The notes under the pieces were generated by a model. That model saw only the letters and a program-made list of their open reading frames with translations, did not search any database and had not been told where the DNA came from. A stretch of DNA of 64,000 nt, taken from NCBI GenBank assembly GCA_041071465.1, contig CP163498.1, positions 5,102,001 to 5,166,000 on the forward strand. Direction: 5' to 3'. The DNA comes from Pseudomonas putida (GTDB lineage: Bacteria > Pseudomonadota > Gammaproteobacteria > Pseudomonadales > Pseudomonadaceae). The position numbers and the translations under genes are program-made. This document shows, one piece after another, positions 27,882 through 36,006 of the stretch (positions are counted from its first letter, which is position 1; every line of letters begins with the position of its first letter).

Positions 27882-28072
27882 GACCACGACCTCCGTATGC
27901 TGGTATAGCCATGGAGGTTGCCGAGGCAGTATGTGTTCCTAAGGGATGACCAATGGACTTCAGTCCAATCTGTTGGTGCGTGGCCGGTACTTGAACGCAG
28001 GGTCTGCCGTCTGACTTTTGAATTGAATTTTTAAGCGTACATCCCGCTCAGTAAAATGGGTCAAAGGGAGAT

Positions 28073-28363
28073 ATGCACGTGGCGGGGCAGCAATTATTCG
28101 TGATCGATTACACACTCCATGGCGAGAGCTGAACGTTCATTATTCGCTTGGAAAAAATGGACAACCCCGTGGCCTGGCACTGGGCCAGTTGCGATGCCGG
28201 CGTTGGCATCATCCCAAGGTTCAGTCAGCAGAAGATCAAGCTGGTCAGTCGTCCCATGGCAGAGCGCTACGGCATCGCGAACGTGAAGTGGCGACCTGCC
28301 GGCAATGGCCCTGAGTTTGTTCCACAACCTATCGATGTCGGCAAATTCTCAGGCGCTTCATAA
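28073..28363 (+). pseudogene. small Pseudomonas-type protein interrupted by in-frame TGA
   Basis: ATG 28073 follows AAAGGGAGAT and opens MHVAGQQLFVIDYTLHGES, then TGA at 28130-28132. The same frame continues TFIIRLEKMDNPVAWHWASC and VSRPMAERYGIANVKWRPAG without further stops to 28363. The whole resembles a short uncharacterised Pseudomonas protein (possibly DUF6555, from memory). A single substitution explains the stop. A TTG at 28148 could restart translation. Confidence 0.6.
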
Positions 28364-28409
28364 GATGCTTGGTGCTTTGCAGCCGACCAATTTTTCAGGA
28401 GGTGTTGTG

Positions 28410-28568
28410 ATGCAGCCGAAAACTGAAGGCTCTGAAGAGAAGGGGCCGAGCGACGTACCCTTCATCAATGATCCGGAAAAGCCCACGTCGCCACCTTTGA
28501 ATGATGCTGATGCCACGGATGCAGCTGAGGCAGATGAAGACATCGAGGATGACGGCCAATCCATTTAA
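28410..28568 (+). CDS. small acidic protein, 52 aa
   Basis: ATG 28410 is preceded by AGGAGGT at seven bases. The product (MQPKTEGSEEKGPSDVPFIN, ending DIEDDGQSI) is acidic, lacks hydrophobic segments and is probably disordered. It lies 17 bases before the next gene and is probably co-transcribed with it. Function unknown. Confidence 0.7.
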   Translation: MQPKTEGSEEKGPSDVPFINDPEKPTSPPLNDADATDAAEADEDIEDDGQSI

Positions 28569-28585
28569 GCCGGAAGGAGCACACG

Positions 28586-28810
28586 ATGGACAATTACCAC
28601 CTTAGCCCGACATCGGATGGCTGGGAGCTGAAGAAAGCCGGTGCCGTACGGGCGTCCAAACGAGCTGCGACGAAGCAGGAACTGGTCATTGCCCTTACAG
28701 ATTTCTTTGATAGCAAGAAAGCGTCTGTGAAGATACGCAAAGCGGACGGCACGTTCGAAGAGGAACGCACCTACCCACGCTCAGCTGACCCGCGCCGTAG
28801 CAAAGGTTGA
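28586..28810 (+). CDS. DUF2188-like small protein
   Basis: This 74-aa protein begins with AAGGAG ten bases before ATG 28586. NYHLSPTSDGWELKKAGAVR followed by TKQELVIALTDFF matches the short DUF2188 pattern (an NxHVxPxxxGW-type start). Its TGA overlaps the TTG start of the next gene, so translation may be coupled. Confidence 0.7.
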   Translation: MDNYHLSPTSDGWELKKAGAVRASKRAATKQELVIALTDFFDSKKASVKIRKADGTFEEERTYPRSADPRRSKG

Positions 28811-29202
28811 AGACCGTAACTGCCTGTGACCTCGGCATTGAGGTTACGAATGTCGGTGGTGTTTTCAGATGGTTGCTGGCCAGCTTTCTCATGGGCAAGC
28901 GCATACGTTCTTCGGTTGCCCTGAGGGCGTATCGGATACTTGTCGACGAGCAGGGGCTAGATACGCCGCAAAAGCTTGTGCAGGCTCCCCATGCGACCCT
29001 TGTGAGTTTCCTCGGCCAGGCTGGGTATGCGCGATACGATGAATCCACTGCCCGACGATTGCATGCCCTTGGCAAGAATGTAGACGCGGAACTGGGTGGT
29101 CAACTTGAGGCGCTGCGGGAAGACCCAGGTGGTGAAAGCTTCAAGCGCTGGCTATTGAGCTTCGAGGGTATAGGCCCCAAGACATTGGAGATATTCATGT
29201 GA
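28807..29202 (+). CDS. HhH-type DNA glycosylase/endonuclease-like protein, possibly truncated
   Basis: This 131-aa protein has a helix-hairpin-helix near its C-terminus (LLSFEGIGPKTLEIF), the DNA-binding element of the endonuclease III/HhH-GPD class, and alpha-helical repeats before it. The catalytic lysine/aspartate region expected after the HhH is missing because TGA follows IFM. Either this is a short branch of the family or the C-terminus is lost. TTG 28807 overlaps the stop of the DUF2188-like gene. Confidence 0.6.
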   Translation: MKTVTACDLGIEVTNVGGVFRWLLASFLMGKRIRSSVALRAYRILVDEQGLDTPQKLVQAPHATLVSFLGQAGYARYDESTARRLHALGKNVDAELGGQLEALREDPGGESFKRWLLSFEGIGPKTLEIFM

Positions 29203-29324
29203 GAACGCCCATTCCACCTAACGATGTTCGAAGGCCATTGAACAGAAGGTGGCCTTTAGCCTCCATCGACGAGTGGACAGATGAGTGAAACACTCGATTA
29301 TTCAACTATGGACTGGAGAGGGTG

Positions 29325-29762
29325 ATGAAGCTCGACATCGAAGGTTTGTCGCTGTCAGGGAAGACAGTAGTTGTCGTGGAAGATGATCCAACGCTTCAAA
29401 CCCTGCTGATGGATATCCTGATCGAGTTGGGCGCTGCCTGCGATGCGTTCGATAACGCCGAAGACGCCTTGATTCACTTGATGGGGCTCAAGAGCGACTG
29501 TTCGTTGATCGTTGTCGATCACGGTGTTCCTGGAAGTATAAAAGGCATGGAGTTCATCTCCATGGCCCACGAAAGGTGGCCTGGGCTGCCCGCCATCCTG
29601 ACCTCTGGTTACCAGCTTGATCCATCGCAGGTCACCCCACCTGTCACTTACCTGTTCAAACCCTGGTCAATTGACGAGCTCGCTGAAGCTATTAACCACG
29701 CGCTCAGCTCTGCAAATGTTCCTCCAGCTCTGCCCGCATCGCCCGGCCATAACGCTCTCTAG
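29325..29762 (+). CDS. single-domain response regulator receiver
   Basis: This 145-aa CheY-like protein has VVVVEDDPTLQTLLMD at the N-terminus, LIVVDHGVPGSIKG with the phospho-acceptor aspartate, ILTSGY (T/S switch) and YLFKPW (lysine). There is no output domain. GAGAGGGTG precedes ATG 29325. It is separated by a few kilobases from a HisKA_2-type kinase (32255) that may phosphorylate it. Confidence 0.85.
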   Translation: MKLDIEGLSLSGKTVVVVEDDPTLQTLLMDILIELGAACDAFDNAEDALIHLMGLKSDCSLIVVDHGVPGSIKGMEFISMAHERWPGLPAILTSGYQLDPSQVTPPVTYLFKPWSIDELAEAINHALSSANVPPALPASPGHNAL

Positions 29763-30175
29763 CGCTGCAAGTTGTCTCGAGCTGCATCATCCGCCCGCTG
29801 CTCGCTAGACATTTGGTGGGGCGTCTCGCAGTGGCTGCCCATTGCCTGGTATTCCTTGCGAAGTTTATGGATTGCTCGGTTGTCGAGCGCTTCAAGATCG
29901 AGCACCGAATGCTCTGCTGATTTCGTAGCACGGATAAGCTCGTCGAGCTTGACGTGGATGATGTCGTTGTCCCGGTTCTGGGTGTTCTGGATCAGAAAAA
30001 CCATCAGGAATGTGATGATGGTGGTCGACGTATTAACGATGAATTGCCAGGTGTCGTTGTAGTGAAACCAGGGCCCGGATGCAGCCTATGAGGCAATCAG
30101 TACCACGGCAATCAAGAAGGTACTCGGTTTATCGGCGTGGTTAGCGAGTAATTGGCAGAACTGGGCGAATTTCAT
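29759..30175 (-). pseudogene. low-affinity iron permease-like membrane protein, amber stop at codon 30
   Basis: From ATG 30175 (TTGGAG eight bases upstream) the frame reads MKFAQFCQLLANHADKPSTF, reaches VLIAS and then TAG at 30086-30088. It continues in frame AASGPWFHYNDTWQFIVN, then a second membrane segment (TSTTIITFLMVFLIQNTQNR) and a C-terminal helix, ending at 29759. The family normally has tryptophan at this position, so TGG to TAG is the simplest explanation. Full length would be about 138 aa. Confidence 0.7.
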
Positions 30176-30340
30176 GACGATAACTCCAATGCGACCTATC
30201 GGATTTGACAGCAGAGGAGCGCTGAAATCTTTTTTTACATTTCGCCGTGATGATGGACGAACGTAGTAAGTGCAGCGGAACGACGTCTTAAGCCAGAAAG
30301 TCAAAAAGTAGTCGAAAATTCTCCCAAGGCTTCTGCGCAG

Positions 30341-31675
30341 ATGACCTTCATCGTCTGGTTCGCCATGCTGGGTGCAGTGCTCCTGCTGCTCTCGCTTTCA
30401 TCCTCGTACCTGCGCTGGATTCCAGTTACAACGTCCGTTGTGTGCCTTGGCTTAGGTATGGCTCTGGGAACATCGGGCCTGGGTTTGCTACAGCTGGACT
30501 TGAGCACGTCGAGTGGCTGGATGGAGCACCTCACCGAAGTCGCGGTCTTGTTTTCGCTGTTCTTCAGTGGCTTGAAGTTGCGATTGCCCTGGCACAATCG
30601 CAGCTGGTTGAGCGCTTTCTATCTGGCGGGGCCGGTCATGTTGCTCTGCATTGGTGGGGTAGCGATGGTGCTGCATTACGGCCTGAGCCTGGGGTGGGGA
30701 GTATCAGTTCTGATTGGAGCTATCCTCGCACCCACAGACCCTGTGCTGGCAACCCTGGTACAGGTGGTTGATGCTCAAGACGATGATCCTGTCCGTTTCA
30801 GCCTGTCCGGTGAGGCAGGGCTTAACGATGGAGTGGCTTTTCCCTTCGTCATCCTCGGCCTGTTCCTGCAACAGGATACCGGACAAGCCTGGTTCTCTAA
30901 CTGGCTCATCAAGGACATGCTGTGGGCAGTCTCTGCAGGTCTGCTGTTGGGCTACTGGATGGGGCGTGGCTTGGGCAAGTTCACGCTTTTCTTGCGTTTG
31001 CGCAACGACGACAGCACCGTGTCACCCAACGACTATCTCGCCCTTGCCCTTATCGCGCTGGCTTATGTGAGCGCCGAGACTATTCAGGCCTATGGGTTTC
31101 TCGCGGTGTTCGCTGCGGGCCTCGGTTTGCGCCAGGCGGAGGTTCACACCTCAAATAGCCCCGAGGATCCAGCTGCCGAGCATCTAGTACAGCCTGTAGT
31201 AGGACACCAGCATGTCGCGCCGGAGCTGGCCGTCAAAGGTGATGTGGAAGGGCTCGATGACTCACAGGTGGCAGCGGGGATAATGTTGGGAGACATGTTG
31301 GCATTCGGTAGCTTGATCGAGCGGGCACTGGAAGTGTTTCTTGTCACCATGCTCGGGGTAGTGCTCATTGAACATTGGGACTGGCGGGCAGTGCCGGTTG
31401 CCGGCGCTTTGTTCTTTGTCATTCGGCCCGTCAGCATTCTGCTTTTCCCGGCTCGGGAAATGCTGGATATTCGTCAGCGCGGGCTTTTGGGTTGGTTTGG
31501 CATCCGAGGTATCGGCAGCTTCTATTACTTGTTCTATACCCTCAATCATGGGCTGCTTCCCACCTTCGCCGCACAGAGCATTAGCTTGGTTTTGTCGGTG
31601 GTGGCGTTGAGCATTCTGCTACATGGATTGAGCGTTCAACCGCTGCTAGCCAAATACGAAGCATGGAAGGGGTAG
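30341..31675 (+). CDS. CPA1-type cation:proton antiporter
   Basis: This 444-aa inner-membrane protein has about 11-12 helices. GAILAPTDPVLATLVQV and SLSGEAGLNDGVAFPFVILG are the hallmark ion-binding segments of NhaP/CPA1 antiporters (aspartates in APTDP and GLNDG). A polar insert (about residues 268-310) is cytoplasmic. It exchanges Na+ or K+ for protons in pH or salt homeostasis. AAGG lies ten bases before ATG 30341. Ion preference is unknown. Confidence 0.88.
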   Translation: MTFIVWFAMLGAVLLLLSLSSSYLRWIPVTTSVVCLGLGMALGTSGLGLLQLDLSTSSGWMEHLTEVAVLFSLFFSGLKLRLPWHNRSWLSAFYLAGPVMLLCIGGVAMVLHYGLSLGWGVSVLIGAILAPTDPVLATLVQVVDAQDDDPVRFSLSGEAGLNDGVAFPFVILGLFLQQDTGQAWFSNWLIKDMLWAVSAGLLLGYWMGRGLGKFTLFLRLRNDDSTVSPNDYLALALIALAYVSAETIQAYGFLAVFAAGLGLRQAEVHTSNSPEDPAAEHLVQPVVGHQHVAPELAVKGDVEGLDDSQVAAGIMLGDMLAFGSLIERALEVFLVTMLGVVLIEHWDWRAVPVAGALFFVIRPVSILLFPAREMLDIRQRGLLGWFGIRGIGSFYYLFYTLNHGLLPTFAAQSISLVLSVVALSILLHGLSVQPLLAKYEAWKG

Positions 31676-31690
31676 GCAGTGTTCTTTGGA

Positions 31691-32071
31691 TCAAGCTTCT
31701 ACTTGTGGCGGGAGCGTTACTAATTTGTTGATCAGCGAGGCGAGATCAGAAATCTCCCAAGGTTTGGGGAGAAATGCTGTCCGAGCAGGCAGCAAACCGG
31801 TGTCGATTACTGCGTCGCCCGAAGTCAGAATCACTGGCAGGGTAGGCCATCGACGCCAAATCTCGTGTGCAAGGCCTAAACCGTCCATGCTTCCAGGCAT
31901 ATGGATATCGGTCATCACTAAGCTAGGGACTTCCTTATTGCAAAGGTAATGCAACGCCTCGTCAGCATTTGCGCAGCACGTCATAGCAACGGCGTAGAGT
32001 GACGAGAGGCTCTCGGCAGTTAGGTCTCTTAGGAGGTCGTCGTCTTCCACAATGAGGATGGTTTTCGGCAT
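31691..32071 (-). CDS. single-domain response regulator receiver
   Basis: This 126-aa CheY-like protein has ILIVEDDDLLRDLTAES, the phospho-acceptor in LVMTDIHMPGSMDG, VILTSGDAVI and FLPKPWEISD, with no output domain. It is divergent from the sensor kinase at 32255, 180 bases apart, so the two may form a pair. The ribosome-binding site is weak. Resembles the receiver at 29325. Confidence 0.85.
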   Translation of the reverse strand: MPKTILIVEDDDLLRDLTAESLSSLYAVAMTCCANADEALHYLCNKEVPSLVMTDIHMPGSMDGLGLAHEIWRRWPTLPVILTSGDAVIDTGLLPARTAFLPKPWEISDLASLINKLVTLPPQVEA

Positions 32072-32254
32072 GTAGGGTTTGCTCGCGGGTCATATGCATT
32101 AGGGCTCTGGGCCTCAAAGCCGTTGCTCCGGGGCGATGAGTGGTGCGCTAGGCGCCGTCATGGATTAGCGGCTATGGTAGGAAAACGTTAAGCGAACCGC
32201 CTGTACCCCCTGAAAGGATTCTGGGCGTTTCCCGTTAATCCGGAAGGGAAGACT

Positions 32255-33802
32255 ATGCAGCAGCTACCAGTGGACGAAACAATCCGAGCGGCCTTGAAGA
32301 AGACTCATGCGCGCTTGCACCGCCAACATGAGCTCGTGGTCGAGTTTGGCGTGATGTCCCTGAAGGCTGCGGACTTGGATCTGTTGCTGACCCGTGCATG
32401 TGAAGTAGTCGCTGAAGGGATGAACACTCGTTTTTCCAAGGTGCTCCAGCCAACAGAGGAAGGGGAAGGGTTTGTTCTGACCCACGGCGTTGGCTGGGAT
32501 GCTTCTGACATCGGGCGAGCAACCGTGGGCGGCGATGTGGCTAGTCCCGCAGGCTATGCTTTGGCCACCTACAGGCCTGTACTCTCGAATCATTTGGGTA
32601 TGGAAAATCGCTTTCGAACGCCGGAGCTGCTGAAAAAATATGGAATAGAGCGGGCCATCAATGTCCCGATACGGGGTGTGCTCAGCCCGTTTGGTGTACT
32701 GGAAGCCGACAGCAGCAACGGGGACGATTTTGTAGAGAGCGATCTGGTATTTCTGGAAGGCATCTCGAACGTCATTTCCATGGCTGTCGAAAGAATATCT
32801 GCAGGAGTGGATGTTCCAGTTCCCGACCCTTATTCCGAAACCATTCTGAACGCAAGCCCTGACTGGGTGGATATCCTGGCCCCGAGCGGCGAGATCGAGT
32901 TCATGAATGAAGCCGGGCTGACATTCCTGGATACACAACTGACCAGCGTTAAAGGTCAGCGATGGTATGACTTGTGGCCTGAGGAGTCGCGATCACTTGT
33001 TTGGGAGGCGGTAACTAAAGTTAGCGCTGGCGAAACCATGAGGTTCGAATCGTACTGCCCAATCGCTCCCGATGAACCCAAATGGTGGGATGTGACTGTG
33101 GCGCCAATCATGGGCACGGATGGCCAGGTCGAACGGATCATAGCGGTATCACGGGATATCACTGAACGGCACCAGTACGAAGCTCAGCTGCTCTCTCTCA
33201 TTGAGGCGCAGAACAGCAGGCAAAATCGAAGCGACCTTTATCTCGAAGAAATCCATCATCGCGTCAAAAATAGCCTCCACCTTGTAAACACCCTGCTGTT
33301 ACTTCAAGCCAATCTCACGCCAGATGCGGCTGTTAAGTTGCAGCTCGAAACTGCCGCAGGGCGAGTGGTGACCATTGCCAGTGTTCACGAGAGACTATAC
33401 CAGGCCGCCGAAGACCAAGAGGTACGCGCTCGCGATTACCTGAGTGCCCTGTTGGGTGATCTGGGCAAGGCTTTGGCCGACCGACAAATTCTGTTGGAGG
33501 CTGACGACTTCGTCCTGCCACCTGAAAGAATGGCTCCCTTGGGGTTAGTGATCTCCGAGTTGATCACCAACTCCCTTAAGTACGGCAAAGGCTCCATAGA
33601 CGTGATCGTCAAGCATGCCGGCGATCATGCTCAGCTCACCGTCAGGGATGAGGGCGACGGCTTTCCTGATCATTACCCTAAGCCGACAGGAACGGGGCTT
33701 GGCATGCGATTGGTCAAAAGCTATTCCGGTTACGGCAGCGCGGCAGTAGTGGTTGATCGCCAAGATAGTAAAAGCTGCATCCATGTCCGCTTTAAGCTCT
33801 AG
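32255..33802 (+). CDS. GAF-PAS sensor histidine kinase, HisKA_2 type
   Basis: This 515-aa soluble kinase has no membrane segments. The order is an N-terminal coil, a GAF domain (about residues 25-180), a PAS domain (about 195-305, ending VERIIAVSRDITERHQYE), a HisKA_2 dimerisation motif EEIHHRVKNSLHLVNTLL (His at about 334-335) and a HATPase domain (ELITNSLKYGK, DEGDGFP, GTGLGMRLVKS). HisKA_2/HWE kinases often sense light, redox or cytosolic cues and signal through unlinked single receivers. GGAAGG precedes ATG 32255. Confidence 0.88.
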   Translation: MQQLPVDETIRAALKKTHARLHRQHELVVEFGVMSLKAADLDLLLTRACEVVAEGMNTRFSKVLQPTEEGEGFVLTHGVGWDASDIGRATVGGDVASPAGYALATYRPVLSNHLGMENRFRTPELLKKYGIERAINVPIRGVLSPFGVLEADSSNGDDFVESDLVFLEGISNVISMAVERISAGVDVPVPDPYSETILNASPDWVDILAPSGEIEFMNEAGLTFLDTQLTSVKGQRWYDLWPEESRSLVWEAVTKVSAGETMRFESYCPIAPDEPKWWDVTVAPIMGTDGQVERIIAVSRDITERHQYEAQLLSLIEAQNSRQNRSDLYLEEIHHRVKNSLHLVNTLLLLQANLTPDAAVKLQLETAAGRVVTIASVHERLYQAAEDQEVRARDYLSALLGDLGKALADRQILLEADDFVLPPERMAPLGLVISELITNSLKYGKGSIDVIVKHAGDHAQLTVRDEGDGFPDHYPKPTGTGLGMRLVKSYSGYGSAAVVVDRQDSKSCIHVRFKL

Positions 33803-33904
33803 ACGCGAGAGGGGCGCACCTACGCGCTGATGGCACTTTGCCAAATGCGCATGGTCTCGTATCAAGTCGAATTGATCTCGAAAATCAACATTGAGGAGTC
33901 GGGA

Positions 33905-34123
33905 ATGCGAACCTTGGGATGGCTTATTACTGCTTTGGGGTGTGCTGGGCTTTTCGGATCGTTAGCCATGGTGGTTGCTGTGGTTTTGGGATCACATGAC
34001 CGCTTTGCTCAAATGCTCGGAATGAGCCTTGCCCTAACGGCTGCTTCATTGATGCTGATGTTAATCGGTGGGCGGCTGCGAGCGAGAGGCAAACCCTTGT
34101 TGCCTATTTTGCTATCTTCCTGA
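33905..34123 (+). CDS. small membrane protein, 72 aa
   Basis: ATG 33905 has GAGGAG at six bases. Two hydrophobic segments are seen (TLGWLITALGCAGLFGSLAM and LGMSLALTAASLMLMLIGG), followed by a basic tail. Function unknown. Confidence 0.65.
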   Translation: MRTLGWLITALGCAGLFGSLAMVVAVVLGSHDRFAQMLGMSLALTAASLMLMLIGGRLRARGKPLLPILLSS

Positions 34124-34249
34124 GACTGTCTCGTCCAGGCTCACAGGCTCTATAAAGTGCTTAGCTCGCCAATTAATGCTCAACCTCCATAGAAGCTGAT
34201 TGCAGATAGGCGAGTCGTTCTTTAGGTAAATCAGCCAGAACCTTGGCAT

Positions 34250-34278
34250 TGGCCATGGCCATGGCCATGGCAATGATA
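34250..34278. repeat. GGCCAT tandem/palindromic run
   Basis: The sequence repeats GGCCAT about three times between CATT and CAATG ends, making a near-perfect palindrome of about 29 bases. No gene is supported across it. Confidence 0.6.
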
Positions 34279-34304
34279 CTGACTCGGGATGTCACCCGTT
34301 GGCT

Positions 34305-34650
34305 GCCCGCAGCAGCGCCTGGAGGATGGCGATGTGGGCGAAGGAGCATTCGTGACACCTACCGTGTTTACGGTTGCAGTGACGACATGACCATCATGCG
34401 CGAGGAGATCTTCGGCCTGGTCATGAGCATCCTGACCTATAAAACCGAAGATCAGGTCTTCCGCCGAGCCAATGTTAGCGAGTACGGCTTAGCTGCTGGC
34501 GTGGTTCCGAAAGACGTTGCCCGGGCACATCGTGCGATCATCAGCTTGAGGCTGGCTGGATCAATGCCTGTGGCGAGTCGCTTGCGCGATGCCGGTAGGT
34601 GGTTACAAACCGTCAGACAGTAAGTACAGGGGCACAAGCACTGTTCCACG
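34305..34650 (+). pseudogene. betaine-aldehyde-dehydrogenase-like (BetB) remnant
   Basis: Pieces of a BetB C-terminus are spread over several frames: [16 protein letters not shown], then [20 protein letters not shown] and [20 protein letters not shown], then [14 protein letters not shown], then [11 protein letters not shown]. These match consecutive segments of BetB (TVFTDCxDDM, REEIFGPVMSI, YGLAAGLVTKD, GGYKQSG). The catalytic cysteine half is absent and at least two frameshifts are present, so it is a decayed fragment. It lies directly before the next small gene. Confidence 0.8.
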
Positions 34651-34684
34651 CTCAGTGCCGTCTTCGTGGTTCCAAGGAGATATC

Positions 34685-34942
34685 ATGCAGCATCAAAACA
34701 AAGATCAAGCAGAGCAGCTCATAGCCGAGGTACTCGTGGCTGCCTGCCTTGTCATCGAAAATGATGCATGCTCAATGAAAGATCGAAATCTCGCTCGGCG
34801 CATCCTGCCAGACGCTCAAGAGGCGCTGCGCCTCCTGCAGATCGGCGTGTACAGCCAAGCGGGGGATTTAGAATTTGTTTTGCCTACCGCTGAGGGCCAT
34901 AGCCAGGCTCCGGGAGGCAAGCGCAGGTTTGTGATGAAGTAA
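34685..34942 (+). CDS. hypothetical protein, 85 aa
   Basis: ATG 34685 follows AAGGAG by seven bases. The protein (QAEQLIAEVLVAACLVIEND, RNLARRILPDAQEALRLLQI) is helical and polar and is not recognised. It is in frame with the preceding BetB remnant, so part of an upstream open frame is fossil sequence and not this gene. Confidence 0.6.
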   Translation: MQHQNKDQAEQLIAEVLVAACLVIENDACSMKDRNLARRILPDAQEALRLLQIGVYSQAGDLEFVLPTAEGHSQAPGGKRRFVMK

Positions 34943-35219
34943 CGGGGTCGACAAGTGGTGCTAGATACAGCCAGGCTTAAATCCCATGGTGCATTCATGA
35001 CTATGGGGAACTGGTGCAAGTCGGCGCTAAGAACCAATCTTTTGAGGGCCTTCAAAATTCTTGGTTATCCCGAGTTCTGCTGAAGTAATCGAAATCCCTC
35101 CTGCGTCACATCTCGTCATATTGATGAGCCATTATCCGCTCGGCGGTGCTGTTGCTTCCGCTTCGCTGCGCTATGGTACAGACACCCCATATATAAGACT
35201 AAAGTCGCAGGAGGGCGGC

Positions 35220-35510
35220 ATGCGGATTCGCGGTGACATTTTCTGGAAATGGGCAGATCCAACGCTTCATCATCGCACTCATGATGAGACGCTGGATGAT
35301 GGCACGACGATGGATATCCAAGTGCGCCTGTCGCGCACAGGCAACACCCAGATGTTCATAGGCGTGTATGCCGGCACCGGCATGGCACTTCATGAGGAAG
35401 CCTTTGATACGCGCCCTGGAGAGTCCATGACGCGTGCCTTAGCGTGGGGTGTAGGACGCGCCAGGTGTCTTGCCACCGAGCGTCATCAGCCTAATCAGCG
35501 GTTTGCTTGA
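35220..35510 (+). CDS. small protein family A, plus-strand copy of module 1
   Basis: This 96-aa protein starts at ATG 35220 after AGGAGG. It carries GNTQMFIGVYAGTGMALHEE and PGESMTRALAWGVGRARCLA, which match the paralogue at 39956-40162 (DTQLFIGIYE, PGESVIRAMAWGAGRGRALA). A decayed copy of its C-terminus occurs at about 39590-39670. Function unknown. It is convergent with family B, part of an A-B-A module that is duplicated 4 kb away. Confidence 0.7.
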   Translation: MRIRGDIFWKWADPTLHHRTHDETLDDGTTMDIQVRLSRTGNTQMFIGVYAGTGMALHEEAFDTRPGESMTRALAWGVGRARCLATERHQPNQRFA

Positions 35511-35544
35511 CCAGACTGCTGGAAGCATTGGGTAGCATTAACTG

Positions 35545-35730
35545 TCAGCAATCCAAGGCTTGATGAGTCCAGGCGGCGTAAGCCGCTGTGAGAGACTGAG
35601 GAAGGTGAGGTAAATCGGGTTTCAATCCGCCCGACTGCTTCACCCAATCAGTCAGACAGGCGATGACCAGAGTGCTAATGACAGGGCAGGGCCCAACCTG
35701 GCGCTCCAGTTCGGCTAACTGATCAGCCAT
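35545..35730 (-). CDS. small protein family B, module 1 copy with internal deletion
   Basis: This 61-aa protein (KQSGGLKPDLPHLPQSLTAA, ending AAWTHQALDC) is about 80-90% similar by eye to the 75-aa protein at 39716-39943, but a segment near its N-terminus, about 42 bases long, is missing. Function unknown. Confidence 0.55.
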   Translation of the reverse strand: MADQLAELERQVGPCPVISTLVIACLTDWVKQSGGLKPDLPHLPQSLTAAYAAWTHQALDC

Positions 35731-35739
35731 TGTCCTAAC

Positions 35740-35870
35740 TGGTCTGGCACCTCAATCGATGGCTCGAATCAGCATTCCGCTGGGCCGTTATTACATAGGC
35801 TTCCCACGCTAGCCACCCCTGGCAGTCCATAGATCGCTATGAACAATTGCATGCCCCAGTACAGGGATGC
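35740..35870 (-). pseudogene. decayed family A copy, module 1
   Basis: The minus strand reads CAATTGTTCATAGCGATCTATG and later ATTCGAGCCATCGATTGAGG-like sequence, aligned with QLFIGIYE...ESVIRAMAWG of the intact minus-strand family A gene at 39956. Stops and small indels disrupt the frame. Quoted blocks are shortened. Confidence 0.6.
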
Positions 35871-36006
35871 CGAATCTGCATATCGAGCCTGGCCCCATCA
35901 TGTAGCTCCTCTAGGTGGGAATGGTGTAGGCAGGGCGGCTCTAGATGCACTGGGATTGAGGTAAAGCTGATACAACGGAGCTGGCTCTTTCCTCAACGTT
36001 GAGAGC

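Noticed and set aside
28130..28132. TGA as a selenocysteine codon
   Set aside because: No SECIS-like hairpin is seen and the family has no such use; nonsense mutation is simpler.
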